A stretch of 64,000 nt of DNA from JAZKFT01 sp039925965 (GCA_039925965.1 JBDSXW010000094.1:1-64000), one strand, 5' to 3'. Shown: positions 19,287 to 29,664, counted from the first letter of the stretch. Notes: generated from the sequence alone by a model not told the origin. Program-made: numbers and translations.

Positions 19287-19937
19287 ATGCTTAATATCCA
19301 CGCCTTTACTTTTAGCCCGATACAGGAAAATACATATCTCCTATGGAACGATGATAAAGAGGCCATTATTATAGACCCGGGCTGTTATCACAGTTACGAA
19401 GAGGAGGAATTAAAAAGTTTTATTGAAGGCAAAGGGCTCAAGCCGGTGCTGTTGCTCAACACCCATTGCCACCTCGATCATGTATTTGGAGAAAAATACG
19501 TGGCCGCCACCTGGAACCTGGTGCCTCATATCCACCCTAATGAGCAGCAGGTATTGCGCTTCGCTGAAGCCTCCGGCAAAATGTGGAATATGCCTTTTGA
19601 AAATTATACCGGACCGATGGAATTTTTGAAAGAAGGGGATATCATTAAACTGGGCGCCGACGAACTGAATGTCTTGTTTGCACCGGGCCATTCCCCAGGC
19701 CATGTTTGTTTTTATGTGCCCGCCCAAAATTTCCTGATCGGTGGCGATGTGTTATTCCAGGGCAGCATTGGCCGTACCGACCTTCCCGGCGGCAATTTCG
19801 ATGTTCTGATGGAAAGCATCCAAACTCAATTGATGACGCTGCCTGATAATACCAGGGTTTATAGCGGACATGGGCCAGCAACAACCATTGGTGCCGAACG
19901 TAAAACAAATCCCTATTTGATGCGCTATGGCTCATAA
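19287..19937 (+). CDS. MBL-fold metallo-hydrolase (glyoxalase II-like), 216 aa
   Basis: Metallo-beta-lactamase fold hydrolase. The metal motif THCHLDH is at residues 59-65, the next ligand His is in 'FAPGHSPGHVCFYV', the bridging Asp is in 'LIGGDVLFQGSIGRTDLPGG', and the last His is in 'VYSGHGPATTIG'. Length matches the YcbL/glyoxalase II-like subgroup, which lacks the long C-terminal domain of full glyoxalase II. Cytoplasmic. The substrate cannot be read from sequence. Confidence 0.88.
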   Translation: MLNIHAFTFSPIQENTYLLWNDDKEAIIIDPGCYHSYEEEELKSFIEGKGLKPVLLLNTHCHLDHVFGEKYVAATWNLVPHIHPNEQQVLRFAEASGKMWNMPFENYTGPMEFLKEGDIIKLGADELNVLFAPGHSPGHVCFYVPAQNFLIGGDVLFQGSIGRTDLPGGNFDVLMESIQTQLMTLPDNTRVYSGHGPATTIGAERKTNPYLMRYGS

Positions 19938-20226
19938 CCCTGCATTAGATCAGCGTGCCAGGATGCGGTTTCAGCTAGCTTGCAACGAATGGTTTGGATG
20001 GTTGTAACGGCGCCCCAAATCATTGCTTTTTATCATGCAAAGGTTCTGTTGCCATTATTCTTTGTAGAATATTTTCCCCATCCTCGTTTTACATCGTGGG
20101 AAAACACCGGCAAGGCCAGTATATTGTGCGGCCGTTGAAATGGTACGATGCTTGCATTTTAAAGTATAATTTTAGCTATTATAAATATTCATAGTTTAAT
20201 TATGGCCTCATCGCCCAAAAACGAAT

Positions 20227-23200
20227 TTGACCTTTAAAAAAATAATACGCAAAACTGGCAAAGTACTGGCATGGATCATCGCCAGTATTTTATTGTTGGT
20301 GCTGCTCGTGTATATCCTCATACAAATTCCTGCGGTGCAAAATTGGGGTAAGAAGAAGGCAGTGGCCTACCTCGAAAAAAAGTTGAAAACAAAAGTTGAA
20401 ATTCAAAAGTTTTCTCTCAGCTTCCCTAAACGGATTGTTCTTGAAGGTGTGTATCTCGAAGATCAGAAAAAAGACACCCTGTTATTTGCTGAAAAATTAC
20501 AGGTAGACATTTCCCTGTTGAAATTAATTAAAAGCAATGTTGAGATCAAATACCTCGAGCTGAGTGGGGTGAACGCCAATATAACGCGGCAGGGTGCTGA
20601 TACCGTTTTTAATTTCGACTATATTGTAAAAGCCTTTGCTGGCGAGGAAAAAAAAGCCAAAGTGAAGGATACCACCGGCACCCTAAAATTTCGGTTGGAT
20701 AAACTCGTGCTCAGCCGAATCCATGGAAAATTTAAAGATGATCAGTCGGGTAACCTGGCTGATTTTAATATTGTCAACTTCGAAACAGGTTTCAAAACTT
20801 TCGACCTGGATAAAATGATTTTTGACCTTCCTAAAATTGTTTTCAACGGCGGCAATATTATTATTCGGCAATACAAGCCCTTGCTTAAGCCTCAGCCTAT
20901 GGCAGTGGTGGAGGCGCAAAGTAACGAGCCCTTCAAATTTGATCTGCGGTTACAAACTATAGATTTTAAAAACATTAATTTTTTATACGACAACAAGGTA
21001 TCGGCGCTTGCAGCAGACCTGCACCTTGGCAACTTTACTACAGAAGTGCAGCAACTCGACTTGCAAAACCTATTGATCCGATTGGATAAAACGGTATTAA
21101 AAAATACAACGATCGGGGTACTTATGGGAAAGTCGCCGCAAGCGGAAGTCGTGGCCAAAGAGGTGGGTAAGAAAGTTGCGGCGCAAGTTAATAATCCCTG
21201 GAAGATCGATTTTTCAACCCTTGACATGGCCAACAATCAAATTCAGTTTGAAAATGACAACAGCCCTAAACTGGGTAAAGGGTTTGATAACAGCCACCTT
21301 GACATTAAAGGGCTTGAGATCAAAGGGTCCGGCCTCAGTTTTAGTCCCTCACTGATGAAAGGTAATATTGCCCAACTCGCTTTCACCGACCGGAGTGGCT
21401 TAAACCTGAAGACCTTGCAAACAGATTTTGTGTATTCCGACACGGGTGCATCGCTTACAAACCTCCTGCTCGAAACAGACAAAACACATATCAAAAACAG
21501 GATCGCAATTAGTTACGATTCTATCGGGAGCCTTACCAAGCGGCCCGGCGATATGTACGTGAATGCCTTGCTGACCCAATCGTCGGTTGCAGTAAAGGAT
21601 ATTATCTTATTTATGCCATCGCTTGCCAGCAGGCCTCCTTTTGCAGGTAACGAACAGGCAGTTTTGAAAATAGATGGCGCGGTAAAAGGCTACCTAAACA
21701 ACCTGAACGTGGCATCGCTGCAGTTAAGTGGTATCGGGAATACGAGTATTGCGTTATCAGGAAATATAAAAGGCCTCCCCGATCCCAACAAAACGGTGTT
21801 CAATGTTTCAATATCTCAGTTCAGGGCCACTAAAAAGGACCTGCTTCAATTTATCCCGACAGGTGCACTGCCAGATAATATCCGGCTGCCGGAATCAATT
21901 TCTGGAAGGGGTATTTTAAAAGGTAGTATGGAAAACCTTTTTACTGATATGAAGTTACAAACCAGCAGCGGAAACATAGATATCGCCGGAACCTTTGACC
22001 TGAAACACGAGGCGTACGATGCAACTGCGGTATTACGGCAGGTGGATGCCGGATACCTTTTGAAACAGGAAAAGATACTGGGTAGGGTGAGTATGAATAT
22101 TACGGCAAAAGGTAATGGCTTTGATATGAAGAAGGCCAGTTCTGTTATCAAAGCCAAAGTACAGTCAGCCTTTGTAAATGGCTATACTTACACAAATCTT
22201 GATCTTAAAGCTGATCTCAGGAAAGGAAACTTATTGGCTAACGCTGTGATGAACGATCGCAATATCGCATTCGACATGGAAGCTACAGCTGACCTTACCA
22301 AAGCGAACCCATCTGTGCAATTACAAATGAAGATCGATACTCTGAACCTGTATGCACTTAAGCTGATGGGTAAAAAATACAGCATCAGGGGAAATATAAA
22401 TGCTGACCTGGCCGTAGCCAACCCGGATTCTCTGGTGGGAAAAATAAGCATCAACAACTTGGTTTTTATCGATAGTGGCAAAATATATAAAGCAGATACC
22501 CTTGTGTTAACGGCAGCAGCAAATGGTGCACAACGAAACATTGCCATACAGTCTGAGGCCTTACAATTGAGGCTGGATGGAAAATACCGGCTGACCGAAA
22601 TAGCGACAGCATTACAAAAAACTATCAACCGTTATTATACCCTCGAGGGCTTTAAAGAAACAAGTTTTACACCACAGGAATGGACGCTGTACGCAAAACT
22701 AATTCCATCCCCGATGCTGTACGAGTTATTACCGCAGTTGAAAGGCAGTGATAGTATCACACTGAATATGCTGTTTAACAGCCAGCAAAACAAACTGGAC
22801 CTGGTAGCCCGGGCGCCAAAAATCGTTTTTGGTACCCAGGCAATAGACAGCCTTACATTAACCGCTAATGCCAATGGTAATGCGCTGGCATATGCCGCTA
22901 CGATCAATGGTGCAGGGAGCAAGGGCTTTTACGTATATAAAACCGCTGTTACCGGCGACCTGGCGAATAACATGTTAAACACTAATGTAGATATTAAAGA
23001 TATAAAAGGCCAGTCCAAATACCAGCTTGGCGCCATGATAAAGCAGGTACCGGGGGGGGCGCGGCTCAGCTTTAAGCCCGACTTGATGCTCAATTTTGAA
23101 AAATGGGTGGTTGCCAATAATAACTTTATCCAATATGATAATGCGGGCATCCTGGCCAACAATTTTGTGATCAGTAATCAAAGCCAATCGCTCAGCATTA

Positions 23201-25356
23201 ATAGTACAGGGGCTACAGCCAGTTCTCCGCTTGAAGTGAAATTCGACAATTTTAATATCAGCACCCTGACCTCTATCGCCGGCCAAAAAGACCTGGTTTT
23301 GGGTGGAACCATCAATGGTAAAGCGGATGTGGACAATGTTACGGTGAACCCTGTATTTACTTCCGACCTTACTATTGCCAACCTGAGTTATAAAAGTGAT
23401 ACAGTAGGAAATGTATTGGTAAAAGTCAATAATAAAACTGCTAATGCCTATGATGCGGATGTGAGAATTGAAGGGAATGGTAACGATGTGCAGCTGAACG
23501 GCAGGTATTATACCGGCGTGGGTAAAATGGACCTGAAGCTCGACATTGTCAACCTTAACCTTGCCACAATAAAAAAGTTTAGCGCAGGTCAGCTCGCAGA
23601 TGCCAGCGGCAGCCTTAAGGGAAATATTGCGTTTAAGGGAACACTTAAAGCCCCTTCAGTAATCGGGGATGTCCGATTTGAAAAGGCCTATATAACGCCA
23701 ACCATGTTGGGAGAACGATTCCTCCTTTCAAACGAATCGATCACTGTAGCAACACGGGATATTATTTTCGACAGGTTTACCATTGCCGATTCATCCGGCA
23801 ACACTGCTGTTATTGACGGGAATATATACACCAATGATTTCACGGATTTCCGATTTGACATGGATGTTACTGCCCGCAATTTCAGGGCGATAAATGTGGC
23901 AAAAAAGCGCGGCGACCTATTTTATGGAAAACTAAATGTTGACGCAGATGTGCGGATACGGGGAACAGTCGACGCGCCAGTAGTCAAAGCAGACATTAAG
24001 GCCAACCGGGAAACAAACATCACCATGGTGCTACCCAGCGACGACCCTGAAGTCCAAAGCCGGGATGGGGTGGTGAGGTTTATAGACTTCCAGGCACCAG
24101 TTGATAGTTCAGCCTTATTGGCCACTATCGATTCTTTGATAATTTCCGAATTGAAAGGAATCGATTTAGTAGCCAATATTGAAACAGATACCGCCGCCCA
24201 GTTTACTATGGTAATTGATGAGTTAAGTGGAGATGAATTAAAAATAAAAGGCAAGGCTGATCTCGCCACTTCTATAGACAGAAGCGGTAAACTCAGTTTA
24301 ACCGGCAGCTACGAAGTGCAAGGCGGCAGCTACCAGCTTTCCTTCAGTGTGTTGAAACGAAAGTTCGATATTCAGAAAGGTAGTATCATTACATGGACCG
24401 GAGATCCCACTACAGCTAACATTGATATCACGGCAGTGTATGTAATAAACACGGCACCAATAGACCTGGTTCAATCACAGGTGCAGGGGCAGGCTGACGT
24501 GAACCGCTATAAACAAAAAATACCATTTGATGTGTACCTCAAAATGTCGGGTGAACTACTAAAACCTGTGATCACTTTCGACATTGCCCTGCAGGCGGAT
24601 AAAGTGTCACAATGGAAAGATATCGATACAAAACTCGAACAGGTACGCCGAGATGATGCAGAAATGAATAAGCAGGTATTTGCGCTCCTGTTGCTCGGAA
24701 GGTTCGTAGCTGAAAATCCATTTCAAAGCGAGGGTGCCGGCGTGTCCGCAGCAGGGCTTGTGCGGCAGAGCGCCAGCCGTATATTAAGTGAACAATTAAA
24801 TCAGCTGGCGGGTAATTTGATAAAGGGCGTGGATCTGAATTTTGGTGTATCGTCGGAAGATGTGTATAACGAAAACACAGGCCAGCTAGCCAGCAGAACC
24901 GACGTGAATGTGGCGATATCAAAACGTTTGTTAGGCGATCGGTTACGAGTTACTGTGGGTAGTAATTTTGAAATAGAAGGTCCGAAGAGTCAGAACCAGA
25001 ACGCCTCCAATATCGCCGGAGACGTGGCGCTTGACTACCAGCTCACAAAAGACGGACGCTATCTGCTGCGGGCTTATAGAAAAAATAAATATGAAGGTGT
25101 GGTAGAAGGCCAGATTGTCGAGACAGGGATTTCTTTCATCTTCACACTCGAATATGACCAGTTCCAGGAACTTTTTAATAAAGCCGCCAGGGCACAAAGA
25201 AAAAAGACAAACGAAGCAAATAAGGAATTGGAAAAAGAGCAAAAGGCAGCAGAAAAAGCAGCAACAGAAAAAAGGGCCGCGGAACTTGATAAAAAAGAAA
25301 AAGTCGACAGCCTACCCTCACCTGTACCCCAAAACAAACCAAGTCACCAGTATTAA
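20227..25356 (+). CDS. tamB: translocation and assembly module protein TamB
   Basis: Very long (1709 aa) inner-membrane-anchored periplasmic protein that partners an Omp85 protein in outer-membrane protein assembly or lipid transport. An N-terminal transmembrane anchor (VLAWIIASILLLVLLVYIL) is followed by about 1200 residues of repetitive beta structure (AsmA/TamB type). The C-terminal TamB domain includes 'GKLSLTGSYEVQGGSYQLSF', 'FDVYLKMSGELLKPVITFDI' and 'YNENTGQLASRTDVNVAISK'. The Lys/Glu/Ala-rich tail is low complexity. The start appears to be a TTG at 20227; the ATG at 20202 is out of frame. Only 5 nt separate it from the TamL gene, so they form one operon. Confidence 0.92.
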   Translation: MTFKKIIRKTGKVLAWIIASILLLVLLVYILIQIPAVQNWGKKKAVAYLEKKLKTKVEIQKFSLSFPKRIVLEGVYLEDQKKDTLLFAEKLQVDISLLKLIKSNVEIKYLELSGVNANITRQGADTVFNFDYIVKAFAGEEKKAKVKDTTGTLKFRLDKLVLSRIHGKFKDDQSGNLADFNIVNFETGFKTFDLDKMIFDLPKIVFNGGNIIIRQYKPLLKPQPMAVVEAQSNEPFKFDLRLQTIDFKNINFLYDNKVSALAADLHLGNFTTEVQQLDLQNLLIRLDKTVLKNTTIGVLMGKSPQAEVVAKEVGKKVAAQVNNPWKIDFSTLDMANNQIQFENDNSPKLGKGFDNSHLDIKGLEIKGSGLSFSPSLMKGNIAQLAFTDRSGLNLKTLQTDFVYSDTGASLTNLLLETDKTHIKNRIAISYDSIGSLTKRPGDMYVNALLTQSSVAVKDIILFMPSLASRPPFAGNEQAVLKIDGAVKGYLNNLNVASLQLSGIGNTSIALSGNIKGLPDPNKTVFNVSISQFRATKKDLLQFIPTGALPDNIRLPESISGRGILKGSMENLFTDMKLQTSSGNIDIAGTFDLKHEAYDATAVLRQVDAGYLLKQEKILGRVSMNITAKGNGFDMKKASSVIKAKVQSAFVNGYTYTNLDLKADLRKGNLLANAVMNDRNIAFDMEATADLTKANPSVQLQMKIDTLNLYALKLMGKKYSIRGNINADLAVANPDSLVGKISINNLVFIDSGKIYKADTLVLTAAANGAQRNIAIQSEALQLRLDGKYRLTEIATALQKTINRYYTLEGFKETSFTPQEWTLYAKLIPSPMLYELLPQLKGSDSITLNMLFNSQQNKLDLVARAPKIVFGTQAIDSLTLTANANGNALAYAATINGAGSKGFYVYKTAVTGDLANNMLNTNVDIKDIKGQSKYQLGAMIKQVPGGARLSFKPDLMLNFEKWVVANNNFIQYDNAGILANNFVISNQSQSLSINSTGATASSPLEVKFDNFNISTLTSIAGQKDLVLGGTINGKADVDNVTVNPVFTSDLTIANLSYKSDTVGNVLVKVNNKTANAYDADVRIEGNGNDVQLNGRYYTGVGKMDLKLDIVNLNLATIKKFSAGQLADASGSLKGNIAFKGTLKAPSVIGDVRFEKAYITPTMLGERFLLSNESITVATRDIIFDRFTIADSSGNTAVIDGNIYTNDFTDFRFDMDVTARNFRAINVAKKRGDLFYGKLNVDADVRIRGTVDAPVVKADIKANRETNITMVLPSDDPEVQSRDGVVRFIDFQAPVDSSALLATIDSLIISELKGIDLVANIETDTAAQFTMVIDELSGDELKIKGKADLATSIDRSGKLSLTGSYEVQGGSYQLSFSVLKRKFDIQKGSIITWTGDPTTANIDITAVYVINTAPIDLVQSQVQGQADVNRYKQKIPFDVYLKMSGELLKPVITFDIALQADKVSQWKDIDTKLEQVRRDDAEMNKQVFALLLLGRFVAENPFQSEGAGVSAAGLVRQSASRILSEQLNQLAGNLIKGVDLNFGVSSEDVYNENTGQLASRTDVNVAISKRLLGDRLRVTVGSNFEIEGPKSQNQNASNIAGDVALDYQLTKDGRYLLRAYRKNKYEGVVEGQIVETGISFIFTLEYDQFQELFNKAARAQRKKTNEANKELEKEQKAAEKAATEKRAAELDKKEKVDSLPSPVPQNKPSHQY

Positions 25357-25361
25357 AATTC

Positions 25362-27680
25362 ATGAAGTATTCACTCCTGCATATTATTTTTTTTCTGTCC
25401 ATTTTGTTTTTGGCAGCCTGTAGTGCCACTAAAAATATACCGGAGGGTGAGACACTTTATGTGGGTCCCAAAATAAAAATCGAAGTAACAGACAAGGCCG
25501 ATAAAAAAGATGTGAAGGACCTGGAAAAAGAACTGAAGTCGATCCTGCGCCCCAAGCCTAATACATCCATCCTGGGTATCCGATATAAGTTGTTTTTCTA
25601 CAATCTCATAAAAAAGGAACCCCGCAAACCAAAGGGTCTGAAATACTTTATTAAACATAAACTGGGTGAAGCGCCAGTTCTTGGTAGTGATGTGAACCTG
25701 GAGAAAAGCGGACTCCTGCTTCAGAACCGCCTGGAAAACCGTGGGTATTTCAAATCGGTGGTAACGCCAGACACATTGGTAAAAAAGAAAGAACTTACGG
25801 CTATTTACAACATCAAGCTAAGCCCACGATACTATATCCGGAACGTGACTTTTCCTACTGACTCCAGTAATCTAAGCAACGAAATTAGGCTCATCACTAA
25901 AAACACCCGCCTTAAAACAGGGAACCCGTACGACCTGAATATTATTAAGGAAGAGCGTACCCGGATAGACTCCCGCCTTAAGAACCGGGGCTTCTACTAT
26001 TTTGGCGACAATTATATAATAGTAAGTGTTGATACAGTAGACAGTAACCTGGGCGAACACCTGGTGGATATGCGGGTAGAGATTAAGAAAGAGACCCCTT
26101 CTGCTGCGAAAAATATTTACCGCCTGAATGATATCGTGGTGTATGCGGATTATTCGCTGGATTCGGATACGGGCCTGGCCGTTAACGGCGTTGATTATTT
26201 GGGTTATAAAATTGTGGATCCTGAAAAAAAATACAAGCCTGTTATCTTCAGCCGGTCACTTGTTTTTCACCCGGGTGATCTGTATAAAAGAGATGACCAC
26301 AACCTTTCTCTGAGCAGGCTTGTAGACCTGGGTGTTTTTAAATTTGTTAAAGTGCGGTTCGAGGATGCCGACACAATGAAGGGGAATTTTCTCAATGCAT
26401 ACTACTACCTGTCGCCGGTAAAAAAGAAGTCGCTAAGAGCGCAGGTATCGGCACTTACTAAATCAAACAATTCCACGGGTACTGAACTTACTTTAAGCTG
26501 GCGAAACAGGAACCTGCTACGTGGTGCCGAGCTTTTGACCGTTAGTGCGTTTGCCGGTATCGAGCAGCAGGTTTCGGGGCAGGGAAATGTGCGAACAACG
26601 AGGTATGGCGGTGAACTTAACTTATTTGTTCCGCGAATTATTGGACCATTTAAGTTTAAAACAAACAGTGGCTATGTCCCCAAAACCAAGGCAACGCTGG
26701 GGTATGAATTGTTTAATCGCAACACCCAATATAAACTCAATTCATTTAAAACCAGCTTTGGCTATGTTTTTAAAGATGATATCACGAAAGAGCACCAATT
26801 GAATATTCTATCGGTAAACTATGTACAGCCTGGCCAAATCACTCCCGATTTCCAAAAGCAACTAGACACAAACATAACACTCCGGCGCAGCATCGAGAAA
26901 CAGTTCATTATTGGCTCTACCTATAATTACAACATCAATACCCAGGCAAAAAACAACCGTAAAAGGGCTAACTATTACTTTAATGGAAATATTGATCTGT
27001 CGGGCAACTTGCTGGGATTGGCTACCGGTGCCAATACCAGGGGTGGCAAGGAGAAATCACTTTTCGGTACGCCATTTTCACAATATAGCAAAGGAGAATT
27101 AGAGGGGAGATACTATTTAAAAACCGGGAAAAGTGACAACAATATTCTGGCGTTGCGTTTGCTGGCAGGGGCCGGTTTTGCTTATGGCAATAGCAGGAAC
27201 ATGCCGTTCATCAAAGAGTTTTTTATCGGCGGAACCAATAGCATACGTGCCTTCCGGGCGAGAAGCCTTGGGCCTGGTAAATATTATGCGGGTAACCTGG
27301 TGCAAAGCGGCGGTTTTTTACCCGATCAGCCAGGCGATATTAAGATAGAAGCCAATGCAGAACTAAGGGCCAAATTGTTTTCTATTGTTCAAGGTGCTAT
27401 CTTTTTTGATGCCGGTAACATCTGGCTCACTCGTGAAGACAGCACCCGGCCAGGTGGAAAATTCTCCAAAGATTTCCTGAAAGAATTTGCCGTTGGTACT
27501 GGGCTGGGATTACGTTTCGATATAAGGTTTCTCGTGCTTCGTTTCGATATTGCCTTCCCCATTCGCAAACCATATTTACCGGGCGGGCCGAGGTGGGTGA
27601 CCAACGAAATTGATTTCGGCAGTAAGGCTTGGCGCAAAACGAACCTGGTATATAATTTGGCCATTGGCTATCCTTTCTAA
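25362..27680 (+). CDS. tamL: TamL, lipoprotein TamA/BamA-family outer-membrane barrel
   Basis: Omp85-family protein of 772 residues. The signal peptide ends in the lipobox LAAC (Cys20), as in the Bacteroidota lipoprotein form of TamA called TamL. POTRA-like domains follow (about residues 30-390). The C-terminal 16-strand barrel carries 'FFIGGTNSIRAFRARSLGPG', the conserved Omp85 L6-like region (R-A-F-R), and ends in 'NLVYNLAIGYPF' with a terminal Phe. The operon partner tamB is directly upstream. Confidence 0.9.
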   Translation: MKYSLLHIIFFLSILFLAACSATKNIPEGETLYVGPKIKIEVTDKADKKDVKDLEKELKSILRPKPNTSILGIRYKLFFYNLIKKEPRKPKGLKYFIKHKLGEAPVLGSDVNLEKSGLLLQNRLENRGYFKSVVTPDTLVKKKELTAIYNIKLSPRYYIRNVTFPTDSSNLSNEIRLITKNTRLKTGNPYDLNIIKEERTRIDSRLKNRGFYYFGDNYIIVSVDTVDSNLGEHLVDMRVEIKKETPSAAKNIYRLNDIVVYADYSLDSDTGLAVNGVDYLGYKIVDPEKKYKPVIFSRSLVFHPGDLYKRDDHNLSLSRLVDLGVFKFVKVRFEDADTMKGNFLNAYYYLSPVKKKSLRAQVSALTKSNNSTGTELTLSWRNRNLLRGAELLTVSAFAGIEQQVSGQGNVRTTRYGGELNLFVPRIIGPFKFKTNSGYVPKTKATLGYELFNRNTQYKLNSFKTSFGYVFKDDITKEHQLNILSVNYVQPGQITPDFQKQLDTNITLRRSIEKQFIIGSTYNYNINTQAKNNRKRANYYFNGNIDLSGNLLGLATGANTRGGKEKSLFGTPFSQYSKGELEGRYYLKTGKSDNNILALRLLAGAGFAYGNSRNMPFIKEFFIGGTNSIRAFRARSLGPGKYYAGNLVQSGGFLPDQPGDIKIEANAELRAKLFSIVQGAIFFDAGNIWLTREDSTRPGGKFSKDFLKEFAVGTGLGLRFDIRFLVLRFDIAFPIRKPYLPGGPRWVTNEIDFGSKAWRKTNLVYNLAIGYPF

Positions 27681-27739
27681 ATTAAAGTGGGAAAAGGGCA
27701 AGCCCGTGAATGGAACATTTGCTCACTGGGCCACCGGGT

Positions 27740-27772
27740 AGTTGACTTATTACTTATTGATCTGGTGACCAC
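27740..27772. repeat. word repeat of the GTCATTAG type
   Basis: Imperfect words 'GTTGACTTATTACTTATTG' and 'ATCTGGTGACC' sit 25 nt before the next start. They resemble the GACTTATTGAC words at 32033-32080 and 39530-39565. Confidence 0.4.
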
Positions 27773-27796
27773 TAAATCAAAGCACTGCGAAATTTA

Positions 27797-28459
27797 ATGG
27801 GTTCATCTCTTGCAATCATGAATGCTACAGGTCACCGATATTTCATTATCAATAAGCCTTACAAAATGGTCTCGCAATTTGTAAGCAATCAAAAGGAATG
27901 GTTGTTGGGCGACCTGGAATTTGATTTTCCTGAAGGCACCCATGCTGTGGGCAGGCTGGATAAAACTTCAGAAGGCTTGCTGATACTTACTACCAATAAA
28001 AGCGTCACCAAATTACTTTTTGAAAGTGATCAGCCCCATTGCCGTACTTACCTGCTGCAGGTAGAGAGAGCAATCGGTCCGGAAAGCCTGGAATTAATCA
28101 GGAACGGCGTTTCCATTAGCCTAAAAGATGGAGGTAGCTTTATCACCTCACCCTGCTGGGTGGAAGCTGTGGCAAGGCCGTTATCCCTGCCTGTTTCCAT
28201 GCACGAGTTTGGTAGCCACCTTGCCCAAAGCTGGTTGCAGTTAACCCTGACCGAAGGGAAATTTCATCAGGTACGAAAAATGGTGGCAGCGGTAGGGCAC
28301 CACTGCAAGCGCCTCATCAGGCTGGGCATCGAAGACTTATGGATGCAAGACCTTGCCAGTGGCCAGGTAAAGGAACTGGAGGAAGAACTCTTTTTTAAGC
28401 TATTGAAAATACCTGATTGGGAGGATGCCACACTTCCACGAATCGAATTTATCGATTAG
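27797..28459 (+). CDS. rRNA pseudouridine synthase, RluE/RsuA-type
   Basis: Isomerises uridine to pseudouridine in rRNA. The catalytic motif 'HAVGRLDKTSEGLLIL' contains the active Asp. 'YFIINKPYKMVSQF' is the entry motif, and 'LTEGKFHQVRKMVAAVGH' followed by 'RLIRLGIEDLWM' is the C-terminal signature of the RsuA/RluE group. There is no S4 domain, as in RluE (23S rRNA U2457 in E. coli). The target here is inferred. The ATG at 27818 is an alternative start. Confidence 0.88.
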   Translation: MGSSLAIMNATGHRYFIINKPYKMVSQFVSNQKEWLLGDLEFDFPEGTHAVGRLDKTSEGLLILTTNKSVTKLLFESDQPHCRTYLLQVERAIGPESLELIRNGVSISLKDGGSFITSPCWVEAVARPLSLPVSMHEFGSHLAQSWLQLTLTEGKFHQVRKMVAAVGHHCKRLIRLGIEDLWMQDLASGQVKELEEELFFKLLKIPDWEDATLPRIEFID

Positions 28460-28492
28460 TGTCCTGTGTTATGCCTGCTATCCGGCGGTACT

Positions 28493-28906
28493 TTACCCGC
28501 AATCTTTACAAATACCCGTCACTACCATTTCAGCATGTACCGGCTTAAAACCCTTTGGCAACTTCACGTCCGGTATTGTTACATCGTCCATACAAGTAGT
28601 GTTGTTACAGTTGCTGCACACAAAGTGTACATGGTTATCATGGTGATGGCCCGCTTCACAATGCTCTTTGCAAAGGGCGTAACTGATAGAATTATCGTTA
28701 GTAGGGATGGTATGAATCAGCCCTTTATCGACAAACACCTGTAGTGTCCGGTAAATCGTTACCCGGTCCATGCCGTCACCGATGGTTTTCTCGATCACCC
28801 CATGATTGAGCGCCCCGTTGTGGTTAACAAAAAGCGCCAGGATCTTTTTCCGGCTATCAGTAATACTAAGGTCGTTTTTCTTTAAAATTTCATCTACTGC
28901 TTCCAT
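28493..28906 (-). CDS. Fur-family metalloregulator, 137 aa
   Basis: Ferric-uptake-regulator family repressor. The winged helix includes 'MDRVTIYRTLQVFVDKGLIH'. Metal sites are rich in His and Cys: 'CKEHCEAGHHHDNHVHFVC', with structural Zn cysteines in 'CSNCNNTTC' and 'CKDCG'. The pattern fits Zur- or Fur-like regulators, but the metal cannot be decided from sequence. ATG 28906 is chosen over an upstream in-frame codon. It lies 98 nt downstream of the sco gene on the same strand, with a long hairpin between, and near merC. This suggests it controls local Cu/Zn handling. Confidence 0.88.
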   Translation of the reverse strand: MEAVDEILKKNDLSITDSRKKILALFVNHNGALNHGVIEKTIGDGMDRVTIYRTLQVFVDKGLIHTIPTNDNSISYALCKEHCEAGHHHDNHVHFVCSNCNNTTCMDDVTIPDVKLPKGFKPVHAEMVVTGICKDCG

Positions 28907-28925
28907 AATGATCCATTTATAGCTG

Positions 28926-28995
28926 CGAATGGCAGGAATGAACACGAATAACTTTTTATGAATCCAATCGTATTCGTCTTCACGCTTGCCATTCG
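28926..28995 (-). promoter_or_regulatory. 25-bp-arm imperfect palindrome between sco and fur
   Basis: The left arm (28926-28950) starts CGAATGGCA and ends ACGAATA. The right arm (28971-28995) starts TATTCGT and ends TGCCATTCG. The outer 9 and inner 7 bases pair perfectly, 21 of 25 positions overall, with a 20-nt loop. It could be an operator, an attenuating hairpin between the two genes, or a decayed mobile repeat. Confidence 0.5.
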
Positions 28996-29004
28996 TGGCA
29001 AATT

Positions 29005-29664
29005 TTACTGTGGGTTATTACTAAAAATGCCATTTACAAATACCGTACTGGGTTTCTCTTTCAAAAGGTCTGTGATATCTTCTTTTAGCTTGTTGATTTC
29101 AGTTTCCTTGAGGCCATCGTAGATGCCGCGAACCCGACCGCTGCGATCTGTCAAAGCTAAAAATTGTGAGTGCAAAAATTGGTCTTCTATTTTGCCCACA
29201 TTGTTTTTGGGGTCGTCTATATGATAACTTTCACGGGCTATTCTGTAGAGGTCCAATTTATTACCAGTTACAAATTGCCATTGCTTACCGTCAGCGCCAA
29301 TGCTATCCTTGTATTTTTTTAATTCGGGCACACTATCGTTTTCCGGTTGGCAGGTATGACTGATAAAAAGCACATCCGGGTTCCCTTTAAATGCTTCATA
29401 AGCCTGCTTCACATGTCCGTTCATGTTCGGACAGATACCCTTGCAAGTCACAAAAAAATAGTTGGACACGTATACCTTTCCCACGACCTGCTTTTCTGTA
29501 ATTGTGTCTCCATCCTGGTTGATAAAGCTAAATGGCTGCACATAGCTAATGACTGGCAATTTACTTTTCCAGTTATCGGTACCACCGAACAGGAACCACC
29601 AGAACGCAGTGGTCAGCAGGGCAAAAAAGCCTAGGTAAAATAAAATCTTCGTTCTTTTTGTCAT
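29005..29664 (-). CDS. SCO1/SenC-family copper protein, 219 aa
   Basis: Membrane-anchored thioredoxin-fold protein that delivers copper to, or reduces, the CuA site of cytochrome oxidase. The N-terminal anchor is 'ILFYLGFFALLTTAFWWFLF'. The copper ligands are Cys74 and Cys78 (TCKGICPNM, CxxxC) and His165 ('QFLHSQFLALTDRSGRVRG'). The rest faces the periplasm. It precedes a fur-family gene on the same strand and is divergent from merC. No oxidase genes are in the window. Confidence 0.9.
   Translation of the reverse strand: MTKRTKILFYLGFFALLTTAFWWFLFGGTDNWKSKLPVISYVQPFSFINQDGDTITEKQVVGKVYVSNYFFVTCKGICPNMNGHVKQAYEAFKGNPDVLFISHTCQPENDSVPELKKYKDSIGADGKQWQFVTGNKLDLYRIARESYHIDDPKNNVGKIEDQFLHSQFLALTDRSGRVRGIYDGLKETEINKLKEDITDLLKEKPSTVFVNGIFSNNPQ

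Noticed and set aside
20683..24269. Many open minus-strand frames opposite tamB
   Set aside because: They follow the codon pattern of the plus-strand gene and have no domain features of their own.
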